Assembly (NCBI RefSeq): GCF_002775205.1
Contig: NC_036454.1
Coordinates: 9,181,882-9,245,881 of the forward strand
Source of the DNA: Xiphophorus maculatus
Taxonomy: Eukaryota > Chordata > Actinopteri > Cyprinodontiformes > Poeciliidae
Reading direction: 5' to 3'
DNA: 64,000 bases
Below, in pieces: positions 1 to 12,965 of the stretch. Below the pieces are notes generated by a model. The model was not told the DNA's origin. It saw nothing but the letters and a program-made list of their open reading frames with translations, and made no database searches. Position 1 is the stretch's first letter. Each line of letters begins with the position of its first letter. A program made the position numbers and the translations under genes.

Positions 1-1234
1 AAAGAGGGAGATGTTTAGGAAGCATGGCTACTAAGGCTTTAAGTGATGGTTTCTAACTTTGTGTCCCAGTATTCCTGGTAATCTACTGAATGTGTTGACG
101 TTTCAGTGCGTATTCCATGAACTGTGAAAGCTGGCAGCTTTAGCTCAACTTTGTTAAAGGAAATGAACAAAAACACAGGCGAGAAAACAAAATGGATCAA
201 TTCAAAGCAATGTCGCAACCTAAGTCAAGATATTAAAATGCGGAACTTGGCATCACCAGTTTAGTTTTATTTTTCTACATTGAAGCTGGTTGATGCACGC
301 TGCTGGTCAGCTCCTTTCAGCTGGCTGAAAGGAGGCAGCTGTACAATGGGGTTAGGAGGAACTCAGTCATTTTCAATATTTCCTGTTGCTAAAATAAAGT
401 CATGGTGCAAAAACTGACAACCATTGCTTTTACTTAAAATTACAATTCTGTTAAGCATCTGACAGCAGTTCAGCTAACCTAGCAGATATACTGACTAAAT
501 GTGTAGTTATTACCACATCTGTAATAATCTTTTTTATTGTTTTCTAGATTGTAGGAATATTTGTTGCTAGACCATATTTTATGTTTTCTGTAAACAAGGC
601 AATGATGTAAATTTTATATTTTTACTGAAGGTTTCTCATTCAGAGACACTCCAACTGACCCAGGCCTATGTGGAACAGTAATGGCTTTTCCCCTTTTTAG
701 TGTAATTGCATGTATTTTAAGTCTATACTTATCTTGAATGCTAATACAGTATATATATATTTTTGCCATTAAGGCAGTTCTCAAATTTGAAAATCTTTCT
801 GATGTTTGCATTTGAAATGATATAATTAAAACATAAGTAAGGACAAAATCCCTGTCCAAAATTATTTTCCCATTTCTCTACAGGAGGTATATTTGCCAAA
901 ACTACTGTAATGAGCTTATCTTTTTCAGCGAACACACACCCTTACACACACATGCAACCTCCTTGATACCTAATAAGAGGATTTCTGTGCCGCCCATCAA
1001 CCATCTGTTGAAAAGCAGAGCGTGTTTGTTCTTTCCTTTGACGATTAGCTCCATCTGCATCTTACTGAAAAAACATCAAGAACCTGAATTATCACAGTAT
1101 AAAACCAACAAATTTATCCAAGCTATTTTCTGGCTCTCTTTTATTGGACTACTCGGTGCTGTTAAAGGGACATGCGTGGCGTCTGTTACTCTACAAAAAG
1201 CACATTCACTTTTCTTCTTTCCCATGATGCTCAG
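1..1234 (+). other. gak intron (5' end outside the window)
   Basis: No exon-like segment with usable splice borders was found before the acceptor at 1233-1234. The sequence is AT-rich, with an AT dinucleotide run near 750-760. The upstream gak exons for the kinase domain must lie outside the window. Confidence 0.7.
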
Positions 1235-4200
1235 GTGTGTATGATCCTGATCAAGCAGGAAGTGGCTTCCTGGACATCTTGAGGGGAGGAACAGAGCGCT
1301 TCCTGACCAACATTAAAGACACATCATCTAAGGTCATCCAATCAGTAGCCAGGTAAGGGGCTCCAGCTTTGTTGCTATGAGTGTCTTTATATTTTCTATT
1401 TGATTATTTATCATGAAAAGCTTTTTACATGTGAACTTTCTTACTTGGTATAACATATACAGTTCTTGCACTATCTGGGATTATATCAATAAAACTATAA
1501 ATAAAACTATTTTCTGGAGGGGAAAGGGAATTCCAGGCTTTATTCAACCCATTGTTTAAAAATGGTATCTGTCTATCAGCATCATTTCATCCATCCTTCT
1601 ATGTACCCACCCACCCAGATATGTTTTGTATGTACTTGTTGTATACTCTATATATACACAGTTAAAACTAGATATTTGCCTACACTGTATATTTTTTTCT
1701 CTTTCTTTCTGACAATAAATAAGCTCAAACATTTCCAGATTTAGGTCAGTTAGTCCATCGTTAACAATGATCATCATGGCCAAACGATCCATTTTAGTTT
1801 CATCGGACCACCAGACTCATCGCAGCAGAATTAAGGCATTTGTCTTGTACATTTTCATACAATATCCAACTCTGGATTTTTATTTTGCCATTATCCATTT
1901 CCTAAACACTCTTATCCCTGAAGGACTGAGAGGGAGGCTGGTGCCTATCTCCAGCTGTTATCATTTGTTTATTTTGCATTTAACGTAATGACTTTTTCCT
2001 TCCTGAGTGGCTTTCCACGTAAGGAAGGAACATTTAGTCCCTCAGCTGTCCAAATTTTTGTTTTCATATTTAGGATTGACAGGAGTTATTAGCATTACCT
2101 TGGCAGTGGTTGTACATATTACAGCCTCTGCCAAAAAAAAGCAAATGGCTAAATTTCACACTTGTTGCACAGCTTTGATCCTTCTATCAGTTATTTTTCC
2201 TCATCTGTTTGATCCATTCGTGTGATTGTTTTTGTTTATTTTTATTTTATGTTGTTTCTTTTTTCTGTCCCAATTCCTCATGGTTCCACTTTGTGTACAT
2301 CTTCTAGCAGCCCGAGGTAAATATGGCTCGGTGAAGTTTGTCTTCTCATGCGTTGCCATTTGTGTCCCGTAGCATGTGTTTGATCTAGAGGATAAAACCT
2401 TTTACTAAAGCTTCTGCTGTTCTGTGTTCATCATCACAGCTTCATGATCCTAACATCACACACTCAATAAGTCAGCTGAGTGTTGCTGACAGATGGGTAT
2501 TAATTTGGGATGAAATGATTGGAAAATAAAAATATATTTCAGCCATCTGCATTCTGTGTGATAAGATGTTGTTGCTCGATTAATTTAATTTTCCATGCTG
2601 TGCTGTAACTTAAAGGGTGTTTACCATATGGTATTTTTAAAACCTAAAGTTTTCTCATAGCTGCATCAATATTCGCCATAGTTTTTTGTAAATGAGGGAG
2701 CTTTGTTTTATAAGAACATATTGAAACGGCATTTAAAATATTTTTTTCCTGCCTTCCCGCTGTGAGCATTTAATTGCTGATATGACACCCCACTGTGTAA
2801 GAGTTGCTGTAAACCAGATTTTACTATTATTCTAAGATTGACAAACTGTTAACATTTTATTATAGGACTTAATGTGGCTAGTTTTATTAAAACAGAATTT
2901 ATGTCTGTACAATTTTAGATAATTCAAGCCCTTACCATAACTGAGGTAACAACAGTAACCAAAAGGTTACTGTTTCCAAATCCAGCTTTTTCCAGAAGTT
3001 AAAAGCTCAAAATAATAAAACATGGCAGCCTTATTGTACTCTGCTCAAACTTCCTGAACAAGTTTATTTTAAAGCTTCACTGATGCTGAAAAATGACTCT
3101 CTTTGAGCCTCTTCCTTGCAGTGACAACTTGTTTGTTGCCTCCATGACCTTGTAATTCTTAGGTGTGGTGTGTTCACTGTTTGGAAAAAGATTTTAATTT
3201 TGAGTTTCCAAATGGCCAGTGACCAGCCAGAGCCAGTCGAGATGAAAGTGATCTAATATTGATCATCAATTGACTTCACAATGCCGTTCCTGCCGTGTCA
3301 TCAGTTTTTCAGGCTTGTGAACAAACCAGAGTTTATTGTTATTATTAAGGATAACTAATTGCCAACATGGTGATTAGTTTTTACAATACAATGCCAATGC
3401 TACATTGTCCATCTCTACAGCAGGTGAAGGACTGAAGAGGAAAATAAAGAAGTCTTTTAGAGTTGGAATTCAGAAGGAATTAAGAAAGTGAGGACAAGTT
3501 TTCAATGAAAGAGAGAAAGTCAGGATATAACCAGGCATCTGACTGACTTCAAAAGAAAGTTAAAAAAAAAGTGAAACTAGCAATGAGTAAGAGAACCATC
3601 TATTATTAATAGTTTATCAAATGTAATAAAAAAATTAATTACATTCCATTTTCACTAACCTCCCAGTTCTGTTCTGTTGAAAAACCTTTAAAGGTGTTTC
3701 CCTTTTTTAAAGAGTGATTTAATGCAGAATGTCCATACATCTTTCATTGGAACGGTTGGCCACAAATGAATGCTTAAAATTTTGAATGAGCAAATATAAA
3801 ACTGTAATAATGAGCTTTTTTTCACTCCACTGCTTACAGAGTAACGTTTTCACCATTCATGTGTCTTTAACCAGCATCCTGCTGTGCGTAATAATGCCAT
3901 CCCATAATATTTACTTTAGTTGGAGTTGATGGCTTTGATACTTTTGCTTTCCGAACCATGATGCATTGCTTTTAATATGTTGCAGTGTGTTTGTAGATGC
4001 TGTAAGACTGTCTTAAAGCCTGGTGTGTAGTATAACAAAAACACTTATTCTGTTTGTGGTATTGAGTGTTTTGGCAAATGTTTGTGGTGCCTAGAAAATT
4101 CAGTTTATAATGAAGGAGGAATGTACCAATCAAACCGCTTTAATATGTTAGAAGCCATTAGAAAAAACAGTGATAGATGAATTTTACAAAAGAATTGTCT

Positions 4201-7200
4201 CTATTTGTTGATTTTTATTTGTTAGCCTTTAGTTTACCTACTAAATGACTGTGCTTTTACCAGGCATTAGTCAAGCAACTTTTTCTTTTATTGTTTGAAG
4301 TATTTTCTAACATGGATTTGTCCCTCCATATGCTCTGCCTCTTTTTTAAGTCTGCTTTTTGTTTTTCAGCTATGCCAAAGGAGACCTGGATATTTCTTAC
4401 ATCACCTCCAGAATAGCAGGTAGATCAAGTTTCCTCCGTAAAATATTTTTTTCAAGTTCTTTTGTTGTTCTTTTGAAAGTGATTCTGTTTAAGTAGATGT
4501 GATTAAGTTGAAGTGAACACACATTGTAGTGTCTCATGTTAAGACAAGTAAAATTTATTTTTGGGGTTACTGATCAGTTTGCTGTGTGTGTAGTGATGTC
4601 TTTTCCAGCAGAAGGGGTGGAGTCTGCGATAAAGAACAATATCGAAGACGTTCGTCTGTTCCTGGATTCACGTCACGCCGGCCACTACGCTGTGTACAAC
4701 CTCTCTAGACGATCCTACAGGCCTTCACGGTTCCACAACAGGGTAAGAACAGTGTGTTTGTGAATATGATCCTGCATAATTGGTGCAGGGGAATGAGACG
4801 CAGCTGATTTCTTCAGCCAGTTGAACTGCATCTAAAAACTTCAGTCTCTTCATTGTCTCTCTTTGTCCCTTTTGTCCAGGTTTCAGAGTGTAACTGGCAG
4901 GTTCGCCGGGCTCCCAACCTTCGCAGTCTCTACAACGTCTGCAAGAACATGCATGTGTGGCTCAAACAGGACCAGAGGAACATCTGTATAGTGCACTGTA
5001 TGGTTAGTAAGCCAGTCCTCCATTCATGCTCAAAAATGGAGGAGATCATTTTATGTAGGTTAATAAATGAAACTAGAAAATTTCTGAAGAAATTTAACCG
5101 GGGCCTGCCAAAGCGTGTCCGTCGGTATGGGCCCGGCGTTGTCATGCTAGAAATTAGCATCGATGCTAAAGAACGCTGCAATGTAATCAATAGCATGTGG
5201 AGAATCACAAGAACGTTAAGTAAGGTGGACGTGCACCATTCAGTATGATTTAAAATTTATCAAGGCTTTTATTTTGGAATTTTTGTTAAACTTCATTTGA
5301 AAGGGCCAAACTAATACCATGTATAACAGTCATTGGATAAAATCAGTTATATAATGCTCAAAAGAGCAATAATCTTATGTAAAAATTATCAAGGCTTTTA
5401 TTTTGAAATTTTTGTTAAGCTTCATTTCAAAGGGCCAACCTAATCCCATGTATAACAGTCATTGGATAAAATCAGTTATATAATGCTCAAAAGAGCAATA
5501 ATCTCATGTAAAAATTGTCAAGGCTTTTATTTTGAAATTTTTTGTTGAGCTTCATTTCAAAGGTCCAAACTAATCCCATGTATAACAGTCATTGGGTTAA
5601 ATCAGTTATATAATGCTCAACAGAGCAATTACATGATGTAAAAATATTCAAGGCTTTTATTTTGAAATTTTCAGTATACTTCATTTTAAAGTTCCAAACT
5701 AATCCCATGTGTAACAGTTACTGAGTTAAATCAGTTATATACAGCCCATAGCAGCAAGTAGTTCTAAAGGCCAGTTCAGTCAACCTCTGTTTCAACTGAG
5801 TGTTCCACTATAGATAGAACTACAGTGATGCTTATTTGTAGTCCTAATCAGCAGCCAATAGCCTCTTGAGTTCCGTTGCTATGGTAAATAATTTTCTCAG
5901 CAAAGTGTGAGCTGTTAGTGAGAGAGGCTGGGGCAGACAATTCTCTGTTTGAGCCAGCCAGTTTTACCCAAAAAAAGCATTGGAAACAACTCCTTTCCAT
6001 TCGGGAACCGTAATACATATTCAAAAACCGTTTGAAGCGTATGAGAGGGCTATGTGTCTTCTGCGATAGTCCCGAGATTCATGTCTCTACGTCACTCAGA
6101 GCATTTACAGCGATGAGAGAAAGAAATGGTTTGCCCAGATCTGAAATGTTTGAGAAATATATGGGAGAGAGCCTGAGACAGCCTCAGAAAATCCTGTCGC
6201 ATGACTTTGCTCTGAAGCACCGTGACAGAAAACCGTACGGTCTAGATAAATTTCGAAAACATCTTACCGGAGCAGACATGCGTATCAATGTCAGGACCGA
6301 TTTTGATACCAATCGTGCGATATTTGTGGGCGTGATGACGATTTCAAAATTATTTTGGGTTGAAAAATTGTCTTCATTTCTCACTCTAGCGGAGATCTAA
6401 AGGCCCTGACTCTCACTCTAATTTTAGGAAAAATGAAAAACTTTGGGTCGCTTAGAGACAAATTGTGGACAAACCGTAATTGGTATCGACGAGCCGTCTT
6501 CACTTTCGAAGAGATCACAGACATATCTACAAAATGAAATTTGAATGGCATTTCTACGTGAATTCGTGACGACACAGAAAATCCTCAAAAATAGGGTATT
6601 TGAAGGATTTTTCCCATTGACTTATAATGGGGTTTTTTTCGTAGTTTTTTGCGAATTATGTCGCCATGTTAACCCCGAATCCCACCAAAAGTAATAGCTC
6701 CAATGGCGTGAATTTTCTGCACGTTTTGATACCTCATTTGTAGGTGTGCACGCAGCGGTATGAGCCGCATTAACGGTTACGGATGAAAAATAAAGAATTG
6801 GGAGAATAGTAATAGGTTCCTGCCATTGCTTTGCATGGCAGGCCCCAACTATAATTTATAAGATTATGAACACATTGATTATTTGTGTTTGTGCATAACT
6901 GCATCCTAAAAACTTGCTACTCATACAATTATTGGTTAATTATAAAAGTTATTTATTCGTCAACATCAACCCCAACTGTGTTTGAGACGAAACGTGCCAA
7001 GTGTGTGATTGATCTGCATTACTAGTAAGGCTGCTGTCAGCTGCTGTTCTTTTAATTGTTTTGATTGTTTGTTTTTTTCTAGGATGGCCGAGCAGCATCA
7101 GCAGTGGCAGTTTGCTCTTTCCTGTGTTTCTGTCGCCTCTTCACTACAGCTGAGGCTGCTGTCTACATGTTCTCTATGAAACGCTGCCCGCCTGGAATAT

Positions 7201-10200
7201 CTCCCTCACACAAAAGGTACGAAGCCCAGTGTGCAGAAAATGTTGCGTTGGTTTCCTCTCAAATTGTGAAATTTCTCTAGATTGATTTTTATATACCAAC
7301 ATTTTTTTTTATCTGTTTCACAAAATGATGGGAGTGCTCTTGAATGTTGCTTTTTGGTTTTAGGTACATAGAGTATATGTGCGACATGATGGCAGAGGAG
7401 CCCATAATCCCTCACAGCAAGCCTGTAGTTATTCACTCTATCGTCATGACACCGGTGCCGTTGTTCAACAAGCAGCGCAACGGGTGCAGGCCATTCTGCG
7501 AAGTCTATGTCGGAGACGAGAGGGTCCTCACCACTTCACAGGAGTACGACAGGATGAAGTATGATTGACCTGTAATGTTTTTTGCTGTTTAACCGATATA
7601 AAGCGGCATAGCTTTTTTATTCAGTTATTGTCTCTTTTTTTTTCTCCCCCAAGGGATTTTAAGATGGAAGATGGCAGAGCAGAGATTCCCCTCAATGTTA
7701 CAGTTCAAGGAGATGTACTTGTGGTGATCTATCATGCTAGATCTACACTGGGTGGCCGTCTCCAGGCAAAGGTACAGGCATATACGAGTGTTACCAGGAT
7801 TTTGACTTCCATTTTATCAATACTTTATCTAATTATCTAATTAAAAAAAACTGTTCTGCCCAAAAGACTGCCTTTCTGATGTCAAAAATCTTTTCCAGAT
7901 GGCATCAATGAAAATGTTTCAGATCCAGTTTCACACAGGCTTTATCCCAAGAAACGCAACTACTGTCAAGTTTGCTAAGTATGTAAAAATGTCTGCTAAT
8001 TAATATCAATACAAACTGGAATATTGTTACTCAAATGAAAATGACTTTTTACTATTTGCAGGAGAGCTAAAACTCAAGTTTGTTAGTCTTTTTTTTTCTA
8101 TAACATTTTCCTCCACTTGTTCTTTTTCTGTCAGGTATGATTTGGACGCCTGTGACATCCAGGAGAAATACCCAGACTTGTTCCAGGTTAATCTTGATAT
8201 TGAAGTGGAACCCAGAGACAGACCCAGCAACAAGTCCCCTCCATGGGACAGCTTCCAGACCAAGGGCCTCAACCCCAAAATACTCTTCTCGTCTCGTGAT
8301 GAGCAGCAGGAAATCCTCAGCAAGTTTGGTAGGTTCTGGATTTGATTTACTTATCGTACCTTCTGTAGAGTCTTGAAAAACAGTAAGATACCTTTGACAA
8401 TAGTTTGTCCCTTACAACCTCAGACTTTATTGTGATGGAGCAACACAAAAGAGCATATGATTCAGAAATGGGTAGAAAATAATAGGATGAAAATGTTTGG
8501 TTGAATTTATATTCAGTTCCCTAGCCCAAAAGAAAATGCAGCATAATGTAAGAGCCTAGCATGGTCTGGTGTGAATGTCTGTGTAAATATAACTGGAAAC
8601 ATTCCCACTTGTTTTGAGTTAATAACCTGATTAGTTTGATATTTAACTTTTCTTGCAATATTATATTATTGGATTTTGAGTTCTCATTTTTATAAGCAAT
8701 AATCATCAAAAAGTACAATAAATTAAGCCTTGAAATAATTATCTCAGTGTGGTGAATCTAAGTTAATCAGATTTTCACCTTCTGAAATGTCAAAAAATAT
8801 TGAACTTTTTCATGATAATTCTTTTAGATGTAACTGTTTTTTTATAGTTGTTTTTATCTGCAAAGTGAAAACCTCTCCTCAGTGTGTTTAAATAGTGTCA
8901 CTTTTTGCTTGTTCTTCATGCATATTATGACCTATTAGTATGTACTTATCAGGACAATAAAATATATTTTTAATAGGATTTTCAACCATTTTTGTTACAG
9001 TAAAAGTACAGATGAAACTCTCGTATCACAATGTGTTTCACTGTGTATCCACGCAAACCTTCCATTAGAACCTGTTTCATTTCTATTATCTGGATGTGTG
9101 ACCACCACAGGTAAGCCCGAGCTTCCCCGTCAGCCTGGTTCCTCTGCGTTTTATGAGTCGGAGTCGCCTCCACCGGCTCAGACCCCAGATGGCGCCAACG
9201 TCACCGAATCAGAAGCTTCTGTCAGCAATGACGCCAACTCTAGCAACTTCTTCCAGACACTAGATTGGGAAGGTAAATTTACTCTTTTATAATTCACTGA
9301 AGTTGAAATGTTAATATTTTGAATCTGTTTTTTTCTTTTTTCAAAGAGGGAAAAGCCTCTGATTTTTGTTTCTTGTCTTAGCTATGAACCATTTCAAACA
9401 CTGTATTACCAAACTTTTTCCATAAATTAAAAGCATTTTGATACTTAAAACTTTTAAAATTTGCTCTCATTTCTTCCTTGTGCACTCAGACATTCAGAGC
9501 CCTCATGATGCCACAGACAGCATAGGAGGAGGATCCATGAACGACCAGGAGGATCTGAGTGATCAGTCAGAGGGGGAGTCTTACTCCGCTCCCAGTGGGG
9601 AAGCTTTATCCCGTGACCTCAGTGAACAACTGTTCGATACTGATTTCCAGGTGGAGAACTTACTTTGCTAAAATAACACTTAAGGCTTCGTTTTAATGTG
9701 CTCTGACAGTGCTGTTAAAAGTCCAGTGATTTAATTTCTTACTTCTCACCAGACCCCCCCTCCAGCACCCGAGGACTCTGCTCGAAGCGACACCGCTGAT
9801 CTCCTAGGATTGAACTCTGACCCCGAACAGCCTGCCTCATCTGCTGTTTCCTCTGGTGCTTCTAACCAGGGCGAACTGAAAGCCGCCTCCAGCAACAGCG
9901 ATCTCCTCAATGACTTGTTTGCACCCCCTGCTGGTCAGACAGGAGCAGTGCAGGAAGATCTGTTCTTTAGCGAGCCAACCAGTGGAGCCACACCTGACTC
10001 AAAACGTGAGGAGTGGGACTTTGTAATGCTGGATGCATTATTCCAAAACTTTCTCTTTAACTTTAATGTGATTTTCATCTGATCATGAATGTTTTGCAGC
10101 CATGGGCGACCTGTTTGATCCATTCGGGATGGGGTCCGGTTCTGGCGTTGGTTCCAGCGTGGGCTCTTCTCGCCAAGCCTCCGGACCTGACCTGTTTGGA

Positions 10201-12699
10201 GACTTGTTGGGCTCTGACAGTTCAGCGACCAGCGGATTCAGCTCTGCTCACAGTACCACCACCCCTGCATCTAACACCAGCCTCTTCAACCTCAGTGAGT
10301 TCATTATTAGCAGAGTGTTCATACCACTTTAACTTTTTCACATTTTGTCATGTTACAGCCTCAAACGTCAGCATTTTAGTGAGTTTTTCATTGATGGGTC
10401 AAGACTAAAGTAGTGCATAACTACGAAGAACTGGGAAATAAAGCATGTTTTGTTAAATTTCTGCTTCTGGTCGTCATGTCAACCAATTCTCCTACCAGAG
10501 CTGTGGATCTCTGCAGCTCTTGCAAAGTCATGGGCCTGCCTTTGTTTAATAAACTCCTTTCCACAGTGTGGATCTTTTTACTTTTGTTTTATCAAACAGT
10601 TTTTGTGAAAAAGTTAAGCCGTGTTTTTTCTTTTGATTTTGTAATTCGATGCCCTACTATCAGTCGGTGACATAAAACCCCCATGTAATTTGTGTTCAAG
10701 ACATATCAATACTTGTTCAAAGTGGGGGTGGATTAGAAATGTATTCTCATTTTGTGCTACTATTGCAAAAGCAATGTAAATGATTGTAAAAAAAAACCTA
10801 CTTGTTCATCATTAGGTAATATTATGACTGTGACTGCATGGCACATTCATAGCGCCACAAACTCAAATAGGCTTCTTCAGGACACCATTTAACTGCACAT
10901 AGTAACTAAAAATAAATATATTCCCAAATATACAGAAATTTTTGATGCTCTCGTCAAACAAAAAAATGTATAAAGTAGTACAAATAATATATCAGTCAGT
11001 TTTTTGAACATTAAAATTGATCAAGTCAACAAAATCAAAGAAACTTCCTGCTATATCTTGGTACGGTAGTAATTAGGGACACCTGGTCTTCACAGATAAG
11101 CTAGCGAAAGACGGCCCTAAGATGACGTCCTCAGCCAGCCAACCGGACCTGCTGGGTGGGTGGGACAGCTGGGCGGCTAAGACCACACCTGACATCACCA
11201 CCAGCACAAACAAACCCAGTTATACCAACACAGGTGGGTAGAGGAATATTTTTCACCAAATGGTATGATGCTTGTGTTGTTTGTTTGATGGCATATCAGG
11301 TTTGTTAATGGCTTTACCAAATGTGAGTCTGACTCATATTCTAACTTTAATTGCAGCTTCTGGTGTGTCATCCATGTCGAAGGCCAAGTCTCAGACCTTT
11401 GATCCTTTTGCAGACCTTGGGTCCCTGGGATCCAATTTACCAGGTGAGTTTTTGTCTTTTACAGTGTTGCATGTTGATTTAACAAGCAGTGACCCCAACA
11501 TGTGGAAAAACATCAACTTGAATCTCTTAACTTCCCAAAGTAAGTGTGATATTTATTCTTTTTCTTGCAGGCTCTTCAAGTAGTAACTTTTCAGGGGCTT
11601 CATTCAGCACAAAGACGCCGTCTTCCTCCACTTCTTCCTCTGCGAAGCCTCAAGCCCAAGCCTGGCAGTCAGGAAGACCAGCCGCAGCGCAGACCAAACC
11701 GTGGATGTCTGGACCTGGATCAACACCTAAAGCATCTTCAGCATCTCAGCCTGCAAGCACACAGCCCTCTAAACCCAACTACAACCTCAACTTCTCTAGT
11801 GTCATTGGTGGGAGGGAGGAAAGAGGGGTCCGCGGGCCTGGATTTGGTAAGAGAAGCCTGGGGAAAGGATTTGAGGTTTTTCTGCAGCAGAAATGCTTCT
11901 CATTGACAAGTTTCAGATTTAGCCCTTAACCGGTGTTGTTGTTTTACCGTAGGCCCCAAACCAAAGGTGAAAGAGGATGATTTTGAGGAGCTTCTGTCCA
12001 CTCAGGGTTTTGCTTCCAAGCCTGATAGAAAGGGACCAAGGACCATCGCTGAAATGAGGAAGCAAGAGATTGCGAAAGACATGGATCCTCTGAAGTTACA
12101 GGTAACAAGATGAATATAATACATGTGCAACTCAAAAACACTGTACGCTTATTATGTCTCAAAACTATTTATATTCCCTGAATTTGTTCACAAATTTTTA
12201 AGATTACAGCCAATCCCTGAATGTGTGTAAAGGGACTGCATTGTGTAAAATTGTCTTTTTTGAGCTTTATATTTGTTTGTTCTCTTTGTTCTCTAGCAAA
12301 CCTCAGAATTATTGACATTTTCATTTATTTTCCACTTTCCAGATTTTGGAATGGATTGAAGGGAAGGAGCGAAACATCAGAGCGCTGCTTTCAACTCTGC
12401 ATACAGTGTTGTGGGAGGGGGAAACGCGCTGGAAGCCTGTGGGCATGGCGGACCTCGTGACCCCTGACCAGGTCAAGAAATTCTACAGGAAGGCAGTGTT
12501 GGTCGTCCATCCAGATAAGGTACAGCTTCAAAATCCTGCACATGTTGTAGTCTGGCGCTCAGATCTTCAGTCATTAATGCTGCCTCTGTCCACGCAGGCC
12601 ACCGGTCAGCCGTACGAACAGTACGCCAAGATGATCTTCATGGAACTGAATGACGCCTGGTCAGAGTTTGAAAACCAGGGATCCAAAGCTCTTTTCTGA
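1235..12699 (+). CDS. gak: Cyclin-G-associated kinase (auxilin-2), 3' part; N-terminal kinase exons lie outside the window
   Basis: GAK recruits Hsc70 through its J domain to strip clathrin from vesicles and works with AP-1/AP-2 at the plasma membrane and trans-Golgi. I see 19 exons giving 952 residues plus stop: 1235-1352, 4370-4419, 4594-4742, 4880-5002, 7083-7216, 7364-7558, 7654-7771, 7899-7978, 8135-8328, 9111-9272, 9490-9650, 9753-10005, 10100-10294, 11096-11233, 11357-11443, 11571-11846, 11953-12101, 12343-12519, 12598-12699. All have GT-AG borders and phases agree throughout. The PTEN-like phosphatase region spans about 4.4-7.5 kb (HCMDGRAAS loop at the 5002/7083 junction), the C2-like region 7.36-8.33 kb, and a Ser/Pro/Gly-rich linker with DPF adaptor motifs ([14 protein letters not shown]) 9.1-11.85 kb. 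The J domain has its HPDK motif at the end of the 12343 exon, and the protein ends in ALF. Auxilin (DNAJC6) is the alternative, but the sequence follows GAK more closely. The first exon seen starts in mid-codon, so the gene continues upstream. Confidence 0.96.
1353..4369 (+). other. Long gak intron, 3.0 kb
   Basis: This is the intron between the exon ending in the QSVA segment and the one starting YAKGDLD. It holds a fragment of a dispersed fish repeat at about 1887-1960. Otherwise I see nothing beyond AT-rich intron sequence. Confidence 0.7.
1887..1960 (+). repeat. Dispersed fish repeat fragment
   Basis: The stretch with 'ttatccatttcctaaac' followed by 'ggctggtgcctatctcc' matches from memory a short repeat scattered widely in teleost introns. 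It is degraded and has no visible ends. Confidence 0.4.
5100..6846. mobile_element. Possible non-autonomous element with inverted ends and internal tandem array
   Basis: The left end has ggggcctgccaaagc at 5100-5114. The right end at 6828-6846 reads, on the opposite strand, ggggcctgcc atg caaagc, the same sequence with four extra bases. The right end also contains a perfect 8-bp hairpin (cctgccat 6819-6826, atggcagg 6835-6842, 8-nt loop). Between them lie the 129-bp array and a GC-richer stretch (about 6000-6800) unlike the surrounding intron. No transposase is recognised. A Helitron-derived or foldback element would explain the terminal hairpin and captured satellite. No clear target duplication was found, so class and exact limits are uncertain. 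Confidence 0.5.
5252..5745 (+). repeat. Tandem array, about 3.8 copies of a 129-130 bp unit
   Basis: Each copy begins near 'caaggcttttattttg' (5261, 5390, 5519, 5649) and runs through 'cagttatataatgctcaa'. Spacing is 129, 129 and 130 bp. The first three copies are very similar and the fourth is more diverged and cut short. The array lies in the gak intron 5003-7082, inside the larger element at 5100-6846. Confidence 0.93.
10335..10780 (+). mobile_element. Decayed Tc1-like transposon copy in gak intron
   Basis: It starts with the terminal sequence 'tttttcacattttgtcatg' and contains, near 10490-10540, a diverged stretch ('gctgtggatctctgcagctc') also found in the copy at 33960-34520. The reading frame is destroyed. 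It belongs to the same family as copies at 27283, 32915, 33960, 36895 and 43505. The Tc1 assignment is from memory of fish repeats. Confidence 0.55.
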
Positions 12700-12959
12700 A
12701 ACACCGGCCTGGACCACTACTAAACCAGACCAGACGTGCACTGGGCTGGATTTGGCCCAACCAAACGAGGGTTTGACTGGGCCAGATTGGACAGGGCTGA
12801 GCCCACATTGGGCCATAAAGGGTGCCGAGCCTCTGAGAGGTGTCCTCTCTTCCCCTTCTTCCTTCTTTACTTTCTTGTGTATCTACAGCTACAAGAAAAG
12901 ACCTTCTTGCCTCACTGTAATGAAAATACTTCTAATTCTTGTTCTTACACAGAGGGTTT

Positions 12960-12965
12960 AATAAA
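12960..12965 (+). terminator. gak polyadenylation signal AATAAA
   Basis: The first AATAAA after the gak stop, 261 bp downstream, followed by GT-rich sequence around 12990-13010. Further AATAAA hexamers occur near 13190, 13475 and 14603, so longer 3' UTR forms are possible. Confidence 0.6.

Noticed and set aside
4853..5248. 131-codon plus-strand frame running past a gak exon
   Set aside because: The real exon is 4880-5002. The rest is read-through into the intron and the repeat element.
6032..6400. 122-codon open frame on the plus strand within a gak intron
   Set aside because: It lies inside the candidate mobile element, has no recognisable domain and no splice sites fitting gak. A chance or relic frame is more likely.
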